Assembly: GCA_015493635.1 (NCBI GenBank)
Contig: WGCU01000055.1
Location: 1 to 54,368 of the forward strand
From: Spirochaetaceae bacterium
GTDB taxonomy: Bacteria > Spirochaetota > Spirochaetia > B11-G9
DNA: 54,368 nt
Direction: 5' to 3'
Below, one piece after another: positions 43,279 to 51,896 of this stretch; within the stretch, counting starts at the first letter, position 1; each line of letters starts with the position of its first letter. The translations under genes and the position numbers were made by a program. The notes under the pieces are model-generated. The model searched no databases, was not told the origin of the DNA, and saw only the letters and a program-made list of their open reading frames with translations.

Positions 43279-44403
43279 GTGTTGAGTATCGAACTGAAAG
43301 AGGTAAAAACCCGCAAAGATTTAAAAAAGTTTGTTAAATTTCCGTTTACACTCTATAAAAACAATCAATATTGGGCTCCCCCCCTTATAAAGGATGAACT
43401 GAAGAACTTTGACTCACGGAAAAATCCTGCTTTTGAACATTGCAGGGCAAAATACTGGCTGGCGTATAAAGACGGGAAAATTGCCGGCCGCATTGCCGGG
43501 ATTATCAATACAAAAATTATTGAAAAATGGAAGGTTAAAAAAGCACGGTTCGGATGGATTGACTTTATTGATGATTTTGAGGTCTCCCGGGCTCTTGTAA
43601 ACGTTGTTGAGCAATGGGCAAAAGAACAGGGTATGGAATCCCTGGAGGGGCCCATGGGTTTTACTGATCTTGATGAAGAAGGGATGCTCATCGAGGGGTT
43701 TGAAGAGCAGGGTACCTATCCCATGATATATAATTATTCCTATTACCCCGTGCATATGGATAAACTCGGGTTTGTGAAAGAGGTTGACTGGCTGGAGTTT
43801 GAAGTAAAAGTCCCTGAAAAGATACCAGAAAAGGTTGTCCGGGTAAACAATCTTATTTTGAAGCGTTCCGGGTTGAGGCTCCTTGAAGCGAAAGGTGCAA
43901 AGGATTATAAACCCTACATCGAAGGTTTCTGGAAGTTAATTGATGAAGCATACGAAAATTTATTTGGAACTGTTCCTCTTACTCAAGCCCAGAAGGATTT
44001 CTATACAGACCAGTATTTTGATTTTATTGTCCCTGATTATTCAAAATTTATTATTGATGAAAAAAATGAGCTTGTAGCTGCCGGGATTGCTTTACCTTCG
44101 TTTACTGAAGCGCTGAGGAAAGCAAACGGAAGACTTTTCCCCTTCGGTTTTTTTTATATGCTTCATGCATTAAAACATCCACGGAAACTTGATTTTTATC
44201 TTATCGGTATTAAAAAGGAATACAGGGGAAGGGGGGTTATTTCCATCATGATGAATGATATCAATATAAATGCCATAAAAAATGGTATTGTAAGCTGTGA
44301 GACTTCCGGTGAGCTAGAAGAGAATAAAGCTGTCCAGGATATGTGGCGGCACTATGAGCACCGGCAGCATAAAAGGAGGAGATGTTTTATAAAAACATTG
44401 TAG
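43279..44403 (+). CDS. GNAT-type acyltransferase, candidate sphingoid-base N-acyltransferase
   Basis: 374 residues, no signal peptide. The N-terminal part (KTRKDLKKFVKFPFTLYKNN) and the C-terminal GNAT-like KLDFYLIGIKKEYRGRGVIS, with the acetyl-CoA-type RGRG loop, place it in a large GNAT group that I recall as common in Bacteroidetes, sometimes beside serine palmitoyltransferase (unchecked). Its position directly ahead of KDSR and SPT genes suggests that it N-acylates the long-chain base, i.e. a ceramide-synthase role. That is inference from context. GTGs at 43276 and 43279 and a TTG at 43282 are all in frame after AAGGAG; I use 43279. Confidence 0.75.
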   Translation: MLSIELKEVKTRKDLKKFVKFPFTLYKNNQYWAPPLIKDELKNFDSRKNPAFEHCRAKYWLAYKDGKIAGRIAGIINTKIIEKWKVKKARFGWIDFIDDFEVSRALVNVVEQWAKEQGMESLEGPMGFTDLDEEGMLIEGFEEQGTYPMIYNYSYYPVHMDKLGFVKEVDWLEFEVKVPEKIPEKVVRVNNLILKRSGLRLLEAKGAKDYKPYIEGFWKLIDEAYENLFGTVPLTQAQKDFYTDQYFDFIVPDYSKFIIDEKNELVAAGIALPSFTEALRKANGRLFPFGFFYMLHALKHPRKLDFYLIGIKKEYRGRGVISIMMNDININAIKNGIVSCETSGELEENKAVQDMWRHYEHRQHKRRRCFIKTL

Positions 44404-44404
44404 T

Positions 44405-45238
44405 ATGAATACATATAAAGGAAAACTTGTTTATATAACCGGAGGGTCCAGCGGTATCGGTTTTGCGATAGCTGAAGAGTTTTTGGCAAAAGGGGCGTCG
44501 GTGCTTATTATTGCCCGGAATACAGAGAAACTTCAAACCGCACAGAAGAAATTGGCAGAAAAGTTATCTTCCTACGAAAAAGGAAGGATCGAAATATGTT
44601 CTGTTGATATATCAAAGTTTGATGATGTATCATCAGTTCTCAAAGATAAACTCGAATCTGTCGGGATACCTGATATTCTCGTAAACGGTGCCGGAATGGC
44701 TTACCCCAACTATTTTGATCAAATTCCACATGATATATTTGTAAAAACCATTGAGATAAATCTTATCGGTACCTGGAATGTCATTTCGACAGTTGTTCCG
44801 GCAATGAAAACCAGGGGAGGGCATCTTGTTAATATATCTTCCATGGCCGGATTTGTCGGTACCTTCGGTTATGCTGCGTACAGTGCTTCGAAATTTGGAA
44901 TTATTGGGTTTTCCGAAGTACTGAAAGGAGAGTTAAAACCCTTCGGAATAAAGGTTTCAATTTTATGCCCTCCGGATACTGATACACCGCAGCTTGAAGA
45001 GGAAGACCGGACTAAACCGCCTGAAACAAGGGCTATTTCGGGCAATGTCAAGTTAATGAAACCTGAAAAAGTCGCTAAAATCCTTTTGAAGGATATGCAG
45101 AAGGGTAAATTTATGATATTACCGGGGTTGATGAATAAAATCACTTATGTACTCAAACGGCTTTTACCGGGGCTTGTTTTTATGATAATAGATAGTGATA
45201 TTAAAAAAGTACAAAAAAAGCTTAAGGAGCGAAAATGA
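44405..45238 (+). CDS. 3-ketodihydrosphingosine reductase (KDSR-like SDR)
   Basis: 277 residues, short-chain dehydrogenase. NADP-binding TGGSSGIG (12-19), NGAGM and the catalytic set Ser145/146, Tyr159 and Lys163 in YAAYSASKFG are all present. The C-terminal CPPDTDTP (189-196), EEEDRTKPPETRAIS and a hydrophobic tail closely follow eukaryotic KDSR/TSC10 (from memory, CPPNTDTP and KPLETR). It should reduce 3-ketodihydrosphingosine to sphinganine, the second step of eukaryotic-type sphingolipid synthesis. The ATG overlaps the stop of an 8-codon upstream ORF (ATGA). It overlaps the SPT start by 4 bp, so the two are coupled. Confidence 0.85.
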   Translation: MNTYKGKLVYITGGSSGIGFAIAEEFLAKGASVLIIARNTEKLQTAQKKLAEKLSSYEKGRIEICSVDISKFDDVSSVLKDKLESVGIPDILVNGAGMAYPNYFDQIPHDIFVKTIEINLIGTWNVISTVVPAMKTRGGHLVNISSMAGFVGTFGYAAYSASKFGIIGFSEVLKGELKPFGIKVSILCPPDTDTPQLEEEDRTKPPETRAISGNVKLMKPEKVAKILLKDMQKGKFMILPGLMNKITYVLKRLLPGLVFMIIDSDIKKVQKKLKERK

Positions 45239-46446
45239 GCAGCAAAGAAGGAATATTTAAAAAATGCTACGATTTTACAGAAGCTGATACAGCCCGTAGT
45301 CAGGGGGTTTATCCATTTTTTAAACCAATTGGAAAAAATGCGGGGACGAAAGTTCTTATAGAAGGCAGAGAACTTATTATGGCGGGTTCAAACAACTATC
45401 TCGGGCTTGCCGGAGATAAACGGATGATAGAAGCGAGCATTGAAGCAACACGTGACTATGGTACCAGCTGTTCCGGATCCCGTTTTATGAACGGTACGCT
45501 GACACTTCATGAGGAACTGGAAGCAAAACTTGCCGATTTTGTCGGTAAGGATGACGCATTGTGTTTTACAACCGGATATCAGACAAATCTGGGCGCTATC
45601 TCTACCATGGCAGGCCGGGGTGATCACATTATAACTGACAAGTTTAATCACGCGTCAATAATGGATGGAATCTTTCTGACCTCCGGTATCAACAAATCTG
45701 TTGAAGTACACCGGTACCGTCATAACAACTTTGAAGATCTTGAAAAGATCCTTTCATCTCTTCCTCTGGAAGCATCCAAACTTATTGTAACAGATGGTGT
45801 TTTTAGTATGGAAGGGGATATTGTCGATCTGCCGGCTATGAAAAAACTTGCGGAAAAATACAACGCGGGGCTCTATCTGGATGAAGCACATGCCATAGGA
45901 GTACTGGGAGCTACCGGCCGCGGTACAACAGAGCATTATGGCAACACCGACTATGCAGATTTGATAATGTGCACCTTTTCAAAAGCTTTTGGATCCATCG
46001 GAGGGTTTGTAGCAGGAGATGCGAAGGTTATTGACTATATAAAGCATTTTGCGCGGCCTTTGATATTCAGTGCAAGTATGCCTCCGGCTAATGTCGCGGC
46101 AGTAATGACAGCTCTTGATATCATAAAAGAAGAACCTGAAAGAATTAAACGTCTTCAGGAAATCGGGCGGAAAATGGTTAAGGGATTTACTGAACTCGGT
46201 TTTGATACCGGTACGTCGGTAACACCCATCGTTCCTCTTGTTATTGGAGATAACGAAAAGACCTTTCTATTCTGGAAAAACCTGTTTGACCGGGGAGTGT
46301 ACGTCAATCCGGTTATCAGTCCGGCAGTTCCTCCCAACAGAGCCATGATACGTACGAGTTACATGGCTACACATACCGATGAGGAACTGGATCAGATTCT
46401 TGAAATATCAGGTGAAGAGGGACGGAAACTGGGAATTATAGATTAA
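45235..46446 (+). CDS. Serine palmitoyltransferase-like alpha-oxoamine synthase
   Basis: 403 residues, a PLP fold-type I enzyme. GSNNYLGLAG, GTSCSGSRFMNGT, His139 in FNHASIMDG, DEAHA (216-220) and the PLP Lys250 in CTFSKAFGSIGG are seen. The TFSK-F box is characteristic of serine palmitoyltransferase rather than KBL or BioF (which have TLGKA). GVYPFFKPIG at the N-terminus also matches bacterial SPT. It condenses L-serine with a fatty acyl-CoA or acyl-ACP to 3-ketosphinganine, the committing step of sphingolipid synthesis. It overlaps KDSR by 4 bp (ATGA) and its stop overlaps that of the convergent acyltransferase. Confidence 0.9.
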   Translation: MSSKEGIFKKCYDFTEADTARSQGVYPFFKPIGKNAGTKVLIEGRELIMAGSNNYLGLAGDKRMIEASIEATRDYGTSCSGSRFMNGTLTLHEELEAKLADFVGKDDALCFTTGYQTNLGAISTMAGRGDHIITDKFNHASIMDGIFLTSGINKSVEVHRYRHNNFEDLEKILSSLPLEASKLIVTDGVFSMEGDIVDLPAMKKLAEKYNAGLYLDEAHAIGVLGATGRGTTEHYGNTDYADLIMCTFSKAFGSIGGFVAGDAKVIDYIKHFARPLIFSASMPPANVAAVMTALDIIKEEPERIKRLQEIGRKMVKGFTELGFDTGTSVTPIVPLVIGDNEKTFLFWKNLFDRGVYVNPVISPAVPPNRAMIRTSYMATHTDEELDQILEISGEEGRKLGIID

Positions 46447-47729
46447 GTATCCCTTTTATAGATAACTTCATGTTTTATGTTAAGTTCAGTTAATGTTTCC
46501 GTTACTGCATTTTCGAGGCGGAGATCATTAACTGAACTGCCAATATTCATTTCAAGTTTTCCTTTATAGCTGAAAAGAGCTGTATTTCTTCCGGGTACAG
46601 GAGAATTGCATGGTAGAATATCGAAGCTTTTAATATGTTCTTCCATTGAAGGGGGTAATGATATGTTTCCAAGATTAGTTATTACTCCAGAAAATAAACT
46701 TCTTGCAAAGATATGATAAAAAAGTTTAAACAGTGATGTCTTTAGTGGCCGAGGTAGAATTTTAAAGAAAAAATTGTTTTCTGCTCTGAGATTTCGTGCT
46801 ATCTGATGTTCTATTGATTTGGTATGTCTTTCGTGGCGGATATCATCTGCAATTATATGAACAATTTCTTGAAAACTACGAGGGGTGCCTTTGATGTAAA
46901 AAACGGGAGAATAAAGATAAGAGAAATTGCGCATTGTAACAGTTGGATAGTATCGGCGAAGATTTACAGGAATTTGTATGCGTATTGGACGATTTGGATT
47001 GGCGATTTGATGTTTGATATCATCAAAAAAAAGTTTCTGAATAGCTGCTGTATAAATAGCTGCAATATAAACATTAAGTGTAACATTCATATTTCTTGCA
47101 AGGGTTCTTATTTGTTTAAGATCCATAATAATTCTGGTTGAATAGTATTTTTCAACTGATATCATCTCTCCTGATGGTATGTATGCCGGTTTTTGTAGTT
47201 TCTGCGGAGGCCCTTTTCCTGTAAATGTTTGCCTGAATCCGCATTTCCACTCTCCCTCAACAATTTCATCATCAGGGTATTTAATAAAAGGAGATTCCTC
47301 CACAGAGATACCATTGAGATGGAGATAGCGTGCAGTAAGAGATAGAAGAAAAACAAGAGTACCATATCCGTCAGAGATTACATGTGATAATTCGAGTGCG
47401 ATTGTTGATCCTTGTGTTTTTACTCTGAAAGGGAAATGACCTTTTTCAAAATCAACATATCTGTTTGTCCATTGTGTATCTTGTTCGACTTCAGGTTTAT
47501 CGTCTGTATGTTCAAACACATACTTAAAAAAACGTTTACGAAGATAAACCTGATAATAGGGGAAACGTTGCATTGTATCATTCAAGGCTTGCTGCAGTAT
47601 TCTCTTATCAATTTTTCTATCAAGAGTAAGTGCAATTCTTGACATTGTTGTTTCTTTAAATGAGTTGATTGCGACAAAAATCTGTGCTGCATTGTCAACT
47701 TCAAAGGTGTGAGGGACTTTAACAGCCAT
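46443..47729 (-). CDS. Condensation/AATase-superfamily acyltransferase (PapA-like)
   Basis: 428 residues. The CoA-dependent acyltransferase/condensation fold is shown by HxxxDG in ELSHVISDGYG (His116, Asp120, Gly121) and by MNVTLNVYIAAIYTAAIQKL and IRIQIPVNLRRYYPT, typical of PapA5 and alcohol acetyltransferases. It is predicted to esterify an alcohol group with an acyl chain in the cytoplasm. It begins exactly at the stop of the MMPL exporter (TAATG), so the two are cotranslated. PapA plus MMPL is the mycobacterial arrangement for surface lipids; here the partner may be a sphingolipid. The substrate is not deduced from sequence. Confidence 0.8.
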   Translation of the reverse strand: MAVKVPHTFEVDNAAQIFVAINSFKETTMSRIALTLDRKIDKRILQQALNDTMQRFPYYQVYLRKRFFKYVFEHTDDKPEVEQDTQWTNRYVDFEKGHFPFRVKTQGSTIALELSHVISDGYGTLVFLLSLTARYLHLNGISVEESPFIKYPDDEIVEGEWKCGFRQTFTGKGPPQKLQKPAYIPSGEMISVEKYYSTRIIMDLKQIRTLARNMNVTLNVYIAAIYTAAIQKLFFDDIKHQIANPNRPIRIQIPVNLRRYYPTVTMRNFSYLYSPVFYIKGTPRSFQEIVHIIADDIRHERHTKSIEHQIARNLRAENNFFFKILPRPLKTSLFKLFYHIFARSLFSGVITNLGNISLPPSMEEHIKSFDILPCNSPVPGRNTALFSYKGKLEMNIGSSVNDLRLENAVTETLTELNIKHEVIYKRDT

Positions 47730-50038
47730 TATAGTATCTCCTTCGTGGAACGATTATGCCTGAATGTCAGCAGCGGAGGCAGCAGAAAGAGTGTGGCCAG
47801 CATCGCTGTTGACAGCGTAAAGACAATAAGTAAACCGAAATACCGGATTGGCTGAAACTGTGCCAGGGAGAGGAAAAGCAGTCCTGCTACGATTGATAGA
47901 GTAGTGAGAATTATTGGCCTTCCCGTGTGTATCAGGGTTTCATAAACAGCCTTAACCGGATCGTCAGGATAGCGGACAGCATTTATATGATGCTGAAGTA
48001 GAAAGTGTATTGAATCATCGACTCCGACTCCAATGGAAATACATGATACCATAATGGTTGTCATATCAAGCGGGATTCGAAAAAGAGCCATAAAGATAAG
48101 ACTGGTGAGAATGCCGGTTAAAAGAGGAATAAGGGCCAGTAAACTTTGATAGATTGAGCGGAACGCAATGAAAGCAATGATACTGATAGCAAGGAGTGCA
48201 CCGAGGGTAGAAACAAGAAAGTCTCTCCGCATCTGATGAGACAGATTAAGGAAGGCGAGACTCATGGCATTGAGATCCCAATTCATATTTTTGTCAGTAT
48301 TTTCGGAAAGAATAGTCTGAATCTGATTTTTCAGTACGATAGTATCGTGTTCATCTATGGGTCTGTCTTTATGTTTGTTGTATACTTTTATCGTTGTCGT
48401 TACCCGCGTAAAATCTTTATTTATGTATATATCACTCTGATCCCCCATGGCTGTGTGAAAAAGCCTGGCAACAAGCATATTCAAGCCCCTTGAAGAAAAG
48501 AAACCGTTTTCCCCTTTCATTACCCTTCCTGCGTAATCAAGATAGGAAGGAAATGAAAACACAAATGAAACATTATCGATAGCTTTTAATTTAGACTCAA
48601 TAGTGCGGATGTTTTTTAATGCATCGGCATTCAGGAAAAATCCCTTCTGGTTTTTTTTGGGTGTAAATGTAATACTCATCTCTTCAATACCGCCGATCTT
48701 TGACAGGATTTGCGCATTTTCCTGAATTACAGAGGAGTTCTCAGGAAAATATTTGGATGGACTCGTATTAAAAGCAATGTGAGGGTATACAAGAACGAAC
48801 GCGATAATTATTACCGCAATAACAGAAAGAGCCGTATACTTCTTCCGTATCACCCGTGGACCAAGAAAAGCGATGATTCGTGAGAGAAGATCAGAGGAAA
48901 TATCTTTTAATTTTTTTTCAACCGGTACCCGCTGAAGTGACAGGAAAGCGGGAAGTAATGTCAGGGACAAAAGTGCAGTAAAAAATATTCCGAAAGAAGT
49001 AGCTATGGCAAATTCTCTCGTCTGCTGAATAGTGGCAAGGAGCAGACTTAATAGTCCGACAATAGTAGTGAGGGATGCGAGAATAACGGTACCGCTGATA
49101 TTCGTAACGGATCTAATAATTGCCTCTTTCTTATCAAGATTCTTGTTCTCTCTCAAAAGTGTATAGTATGCATTAAGAACATGAATACTGTATGAACTTC
49201 CTAACGTTAAGACAAGCGGCGGCGTTACAATACTAACCATTGTCAGTTTGAATCCTACAAGAGCCATTCCCCCGAGGGCGAAAATGGTACCGCTCAGTAT
49301 AAGGAGGATAGGTATGAAAACAGCTCTCCGTGACCGAAATCCGAGATAGTAGCTAATCAGGATGGTAATGATAACGAGTACAAGAAGTTTCGCAAAATCT
49401 CTTGTAAGGAACCGTTCTGTTTCGGCTGAGAACGGAATTGTTCCTGTAATAGTGACATGCAGTGATTTCTTTAGAGGCGCTGTAAGTGTATGAACCGTAT
49501 CCATCATCTTAATATAATCCATACCTTTGCGGATTAGAAAGAACGTGAGGAGGACATCTCTTTTGTGGGAACTGATAAATCCCTGAGCAAAAGGATCTTT
49601 ATGGAGCCGTTCCTTGAAAATTTTAACTTCTTCCGGTGTCGCAGGAGCTTTCCCTCCGGGTGAAAGCGGTACGGGCATTAAGCGTGAACCTGTTTTGATG
49701 AGTATCGTTTGTGAAAAAGGGTTCACAAGTTTTCCTGTTGGTAGGGCTTTATCAATTTTGTTGAAGGTTTTTTGAAATAACTGAAGACCTCCTACCGTGA
49801 AAAGGTTCTTTCCGCTTACCATAATTGCAAGCCTGTCGTAGTCTGGAGATTGACCAGGATTAACACCTTTTAATTCAGACTGTACTGACGCCGGCAGCAG
49901 ACTCATAACATCGGCCTCAATTTTGAGATTCCGCATGGGATAAAGGAGTAAAAGGGTTATGGTTAAAGAAAGAAAGATAACAATCCGCGGATGCTCGGTA
50001 CTGAATTCAACAAGATGTTTTAGATGTATTTGCTTCAT
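47729..50038 (-). CDS. MMPL/RND-family lipid exporter
   Basis: 769 residues, about 12 membrane helices in two halves, each preceded by a periplasmic porter domain (about 40-220 and 415-590). GSSYSIHVLNAYYTLLRE and IGVGVDDSIHFLLQHH are the paired helix-4 motifs (G-x-DDSIH) of the RND superfamily. The single-chain MMPL/HpnN layout, without an adaptor gene nearby, suggests export of a hydrophobic lipid. The ATG follows AGGGA. It shares a stop-start overlap with the PapA-like gene and is divergent from plsC. Confidence 0.88.
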   Translation of the reverse strand: MKQIHLKHLVEFSTEHPRIVIFLSLTITLLLLYPMRNLKIEADVMSLLPASVQSELKGVNPGQSPDYDRLAIMVSGKNLFTVGGLQLFQKTFNKIDKALPTGKLVNPFSQTILIKTGSRLMPVPLSPGGKAPATPEEVKIFKERLHKDPFAQGFISSHKRDVLLTFFLIRKGMDYIKMMDTVHTLTAPLKKSLHVTITGTIPFSAETERFLTRDFAKLLVLVIITILISYYLGFRSRRAVFIPILLILSGTIFALGGMALVGFKLTMVSIVTPPLVLTLGSSYSIHVLNAYYTLLRENKNLDKKEAIIRSVTNISGTVILASLTTIVGLLSLLLATIQQTREFAIATSFGIFFTALLSLTLLPAFLSLQRVPVEKKLKDISSDLLSRIIAFLGPRVIRKKYTALSVIAVIIIAFVLVYPHIAFNTSPSKYFPENSSVIQENAQILSKIGGIEEMSITFTPKKNQKGFFLNADALKNIRTIESKLKAIDNVSFVFSFPSYLDYAGRVMKGENGFFSSRGLNMLVARLFHTAMGDQSDIYINKDFTRVTTTIKVYNKHKDRPIDEHDTIVLKNQIQTILSENTDKNMNWDLNAMSLAFLNLSHQMRRDFLVSTLGALLAISIIAFIAFRSIYQSLLALIPLLTGILTSLIFMALFRIPLDMTTIMVSCISIGVGVDDSIHFLLQHHINAVRYPDDPVKAVYETLIHTGRPIILTTLSIVAGLLFLSLAQFQPIRYFGLLIVFTLSTAMLATLFLLPPLLTFRHNRSTKEIL

Positions 50039-50079
50039 GATGGTCCCTACATAATAATTTAAGTAAAATAACTAATGCT

Positions 50080-50107
50080 ATTGTATCATATCTATTTTAA
50101 AAGTAAA
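50080..50107 (-). promoter_or_regulatory. Candidate promoter of the MMPL-PapA operon
   Basis: On the minus strand TTTACT (50107-50102), a 16-bp spacer and TACAAT (50085-50080), giving a leader of about 35 nt that contains AGGGA before the ATG at 50038. Confidence 0.4.
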
Positions 50108-50115
50108 ATATCTAT

Positions 50116-50121
50116 TATACT
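50116..50121 (+). promoter_or_regulatory. Possible -10 box for plsC
   Basis: TATACT within TATTATACTAAA, 16 bp before the chosen GTG. The -35 region is weak. It overlaps the divergent MMPL promoter region. Confidence 0.35.
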
Positions 50122-50137
50122 AAAAGACAAAGGGGAG

Positions 50138-50893
50138 GTGAATCGTATCCGAACTTTTCTTTTTGCTATTGTTTTTTGGGGACTTCTCGTCATATCTCCC
50201 GTTTTTCTCGTTAAGTATCTGGTTTTAAAACTGATTGACAGGGAAAAAGCGTATCTCTATGTTAACAGGCTTGCATCCGCCTGGGGAAGACTTATTATCA
50301 AGGCCGGCGGCGGATCTGTAGAGGTTTCAGGACTGGAAAACTTACCGCAGAATAACAGGATATGTTTTATTTCAAATCATCAGAGTTATATTGATATTCC
50401 GGTTATACTCGGATGGATACCAAAACCCATGGGAGCAGTCGGAAAACACAGCCTGAAGTTTGTACCGTTTTTTAATCTGTGGTTAAAACCGCTTCGTGTT
50501 ATTCTTATAAACAGGAAAAGTTTGAAACAGTCAAAAACGGTTATCAGAAGGGGGATAGAGGAAATTCGTTCAGGACATCCGGTTATAATAGCTCCTGAAG
50601 GTACGAGGAGCAGAAGTAATAGAATGGGCCGGTTTAAACCGGGAAGTTTTAAGCTTGCGACTGAATCAGGAGCTTCAATAGTCCCTATAACTGTCGATGG
50701 AGCATACAGGGGGCTGGAAGAGAAAGGGCGAATTTCTCCTGTCCATATAAAATTAACGGTCCATCCATCTCTTCCTCCTGAAGCGGTTCAAAAAATGACG
50801 ACGAAAGAGCTTGCAGAAAAGACGTGGGAAATCATCAACAGCGGTCTTGAAAAACCGAATAAACCTATTGATATCCAGGCTAGAGACCGATAA
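50138..50893 (+). CDS. plsC: 1-acylglycerol-3-phosphate acyltransferase (PlsC-like)
   Basis: 251 residues. One or two N-terminal membrane segments (TFLFAIVFWGLLVISPVFLV) are followed by the HX4D box in ISNHQSYIDIP, APEGTRSRSNRMGRFKPGS (EGTRS block) and VPITVDGAY. It would transfer an acyl chain to lysophosphatidate or another lipid hydroxyl at the inner membrane. The GTG at 50138 directly follows AAGGGGAG. An upstream in-frame ATG at 50075 lies before the putative -10 box and adds an atypical N-terminus, so I rejected it. The context suggests phospholipid or sphingolipid acylation. Confidence 0.85.
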   Translation: MNRIRTFLFAIVFWGLLVISPVFLVKYLVLKLIDREKAYLYVNRLASAWGRLIIKAGGGSVEVSGLENLPQNNRICFISNHQSYIDIPVILGWIPKPMGAVGKHSLKFVPFFNLWLKPLRVILINRKSLKQSKTVIRRGIEEIRSGHPVIIAPEGTRSRSNRMGRFKPGSFKLATESGASIVPITVDGAYRGLEEKGRISPVHIKLTVHPSLPPEAVQKMTTKELAEKTWEIINSGLEKPNKPIDIQARDR

Positions 50894-50921
50894 TTATTAA
50901 AAATGAGTGTAGGAGATCAAG

Positions 50922-51893
50922 ATGCCTAAAGCAGTTAATTATAAGGCTAATTCAATTGTATATTTCAGGGGAGATACAAGTGAAAAAGTCTATATACTCA
51001 AATCCGGTAGAGTGAGCTTGAACTACAATGATATAGAAACAGGCCAGGAGATGCATGATCTCATTCAGACAGGAGAGTTCTTTGGAGTGAAGTCAGCCCT
51101 GGGGAAGTATCCCCGGGAAGAGACTGCTGTGGTGCTTACTGATGCAACCATGATTTCGTTTTCTGTTCCGGAATTTGAGCAGATAGCTCTACAGAATACC
51201 AGGATCATCATGAAAATGCTCAAGGTTTTTTCGAATCAGCTCAGGCGGATTCATAAGCAGGTAAGAAATCTCCTTATGAGCGGTGCACAGACGAATGATC
51301 CTGAGGCCGGATTATTTAAAATAGGACAGTACTATCTGAAAAGCCGGAAATTCAAGCAGGCTGTTTATGCCCTGCGCAGGTACCTGACGTACTATCCTGC
51401 CGGGAAATTCTCGTCTGAGGCTTCAAGTCTGCTGGAATCCGCAGAAAACGGCAGTACCGGCAATTTAAAGAATATTTCAAGGCCGGTACCTTCTAACAAG
51501 GGGAACCAACTTACTGAAGTAGCCAAGTCCTATTACAATGCAGTAAGCCTTTTCAGTCAGGAACATTACCTGGAAGCTTTGAAAGAATTTCAGAAAATAA
51601 TAAAAGAAAACGGTGGCGGGGAATATGAGGCCAAAGCCCAGTATGAAATTGGACGGTGTTACTTTAACTTAACCAAGTATGACCAGTGCATAAAACATTA
51701 CACACTGATGATTCAGAAATATCCAAAGCATCCTGATCTTGTTGACGCCCTTTACCATGTGGGAAACAGTTATGAAAGCATGGGGAACAAGGCAAAGGCA
51801 GTTGGTTTTTACAAAAAAATACTTTCCATGGCACGGGAAGATCTTCCCGTTTACAGGAAATCCAAAAAAGCATTAAAAAAGATAGAGGGGTAG
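50922..51893 (+). CDS. Cyclic-nucleotide-binding domain protein with C-terminal TPR repeats
   Basis: 323 residues. An N-terminal cNMP-binding barrel (about 5-110) has IVYFRGDTSEKVYILKSGRV and TGEFFGVKSALGKYPREETA, the phosphate-cassette region. It lacks a Crp-type HTH. TPR-like units follow, including QYYLKSRKFKQAVYALRRYL, LFSQEHYLEALKEFQKII and DALYHVGNSYESMGNKAKAV. A cAMP-responsive scaffold rather than a transcription factor is likely. The ATG follows AGGAGAT. It sits 3 bp upstream of a true Crp-like gene, which makes a paired cyclic-nucleotide module. Confidence 0.82.
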   Translation: MPKAVNYKANSIVYFRGDTSEKVYILKSGRVSLNYNDIETGQEMHDLIQTGEFFGVKSALGKYPREETAVVLTDATMISFSVPEFEQIALQNTRIIMKMLKVFSNQLRRIHKQVRNLLMSGAQTNDPEAGLFKIGQYYLKSRKFKQAVYALRRYLTYYPAGKFSSEASSLLESAENGSTGNLKNISRPVPSNKGNQLTEVAKSYYNAVSLFSQEHYLEALKEFQKIIKENGGGEYEAKAQYEIGRCYFNLTKYDQCIKHYTLMIQKYPKHPDLVDALYHVGNSYESMGNKAKAVGFYKKILSMAREDLPVYRKSKKALKKIEG

Positions 51894-51896
51894 AAA

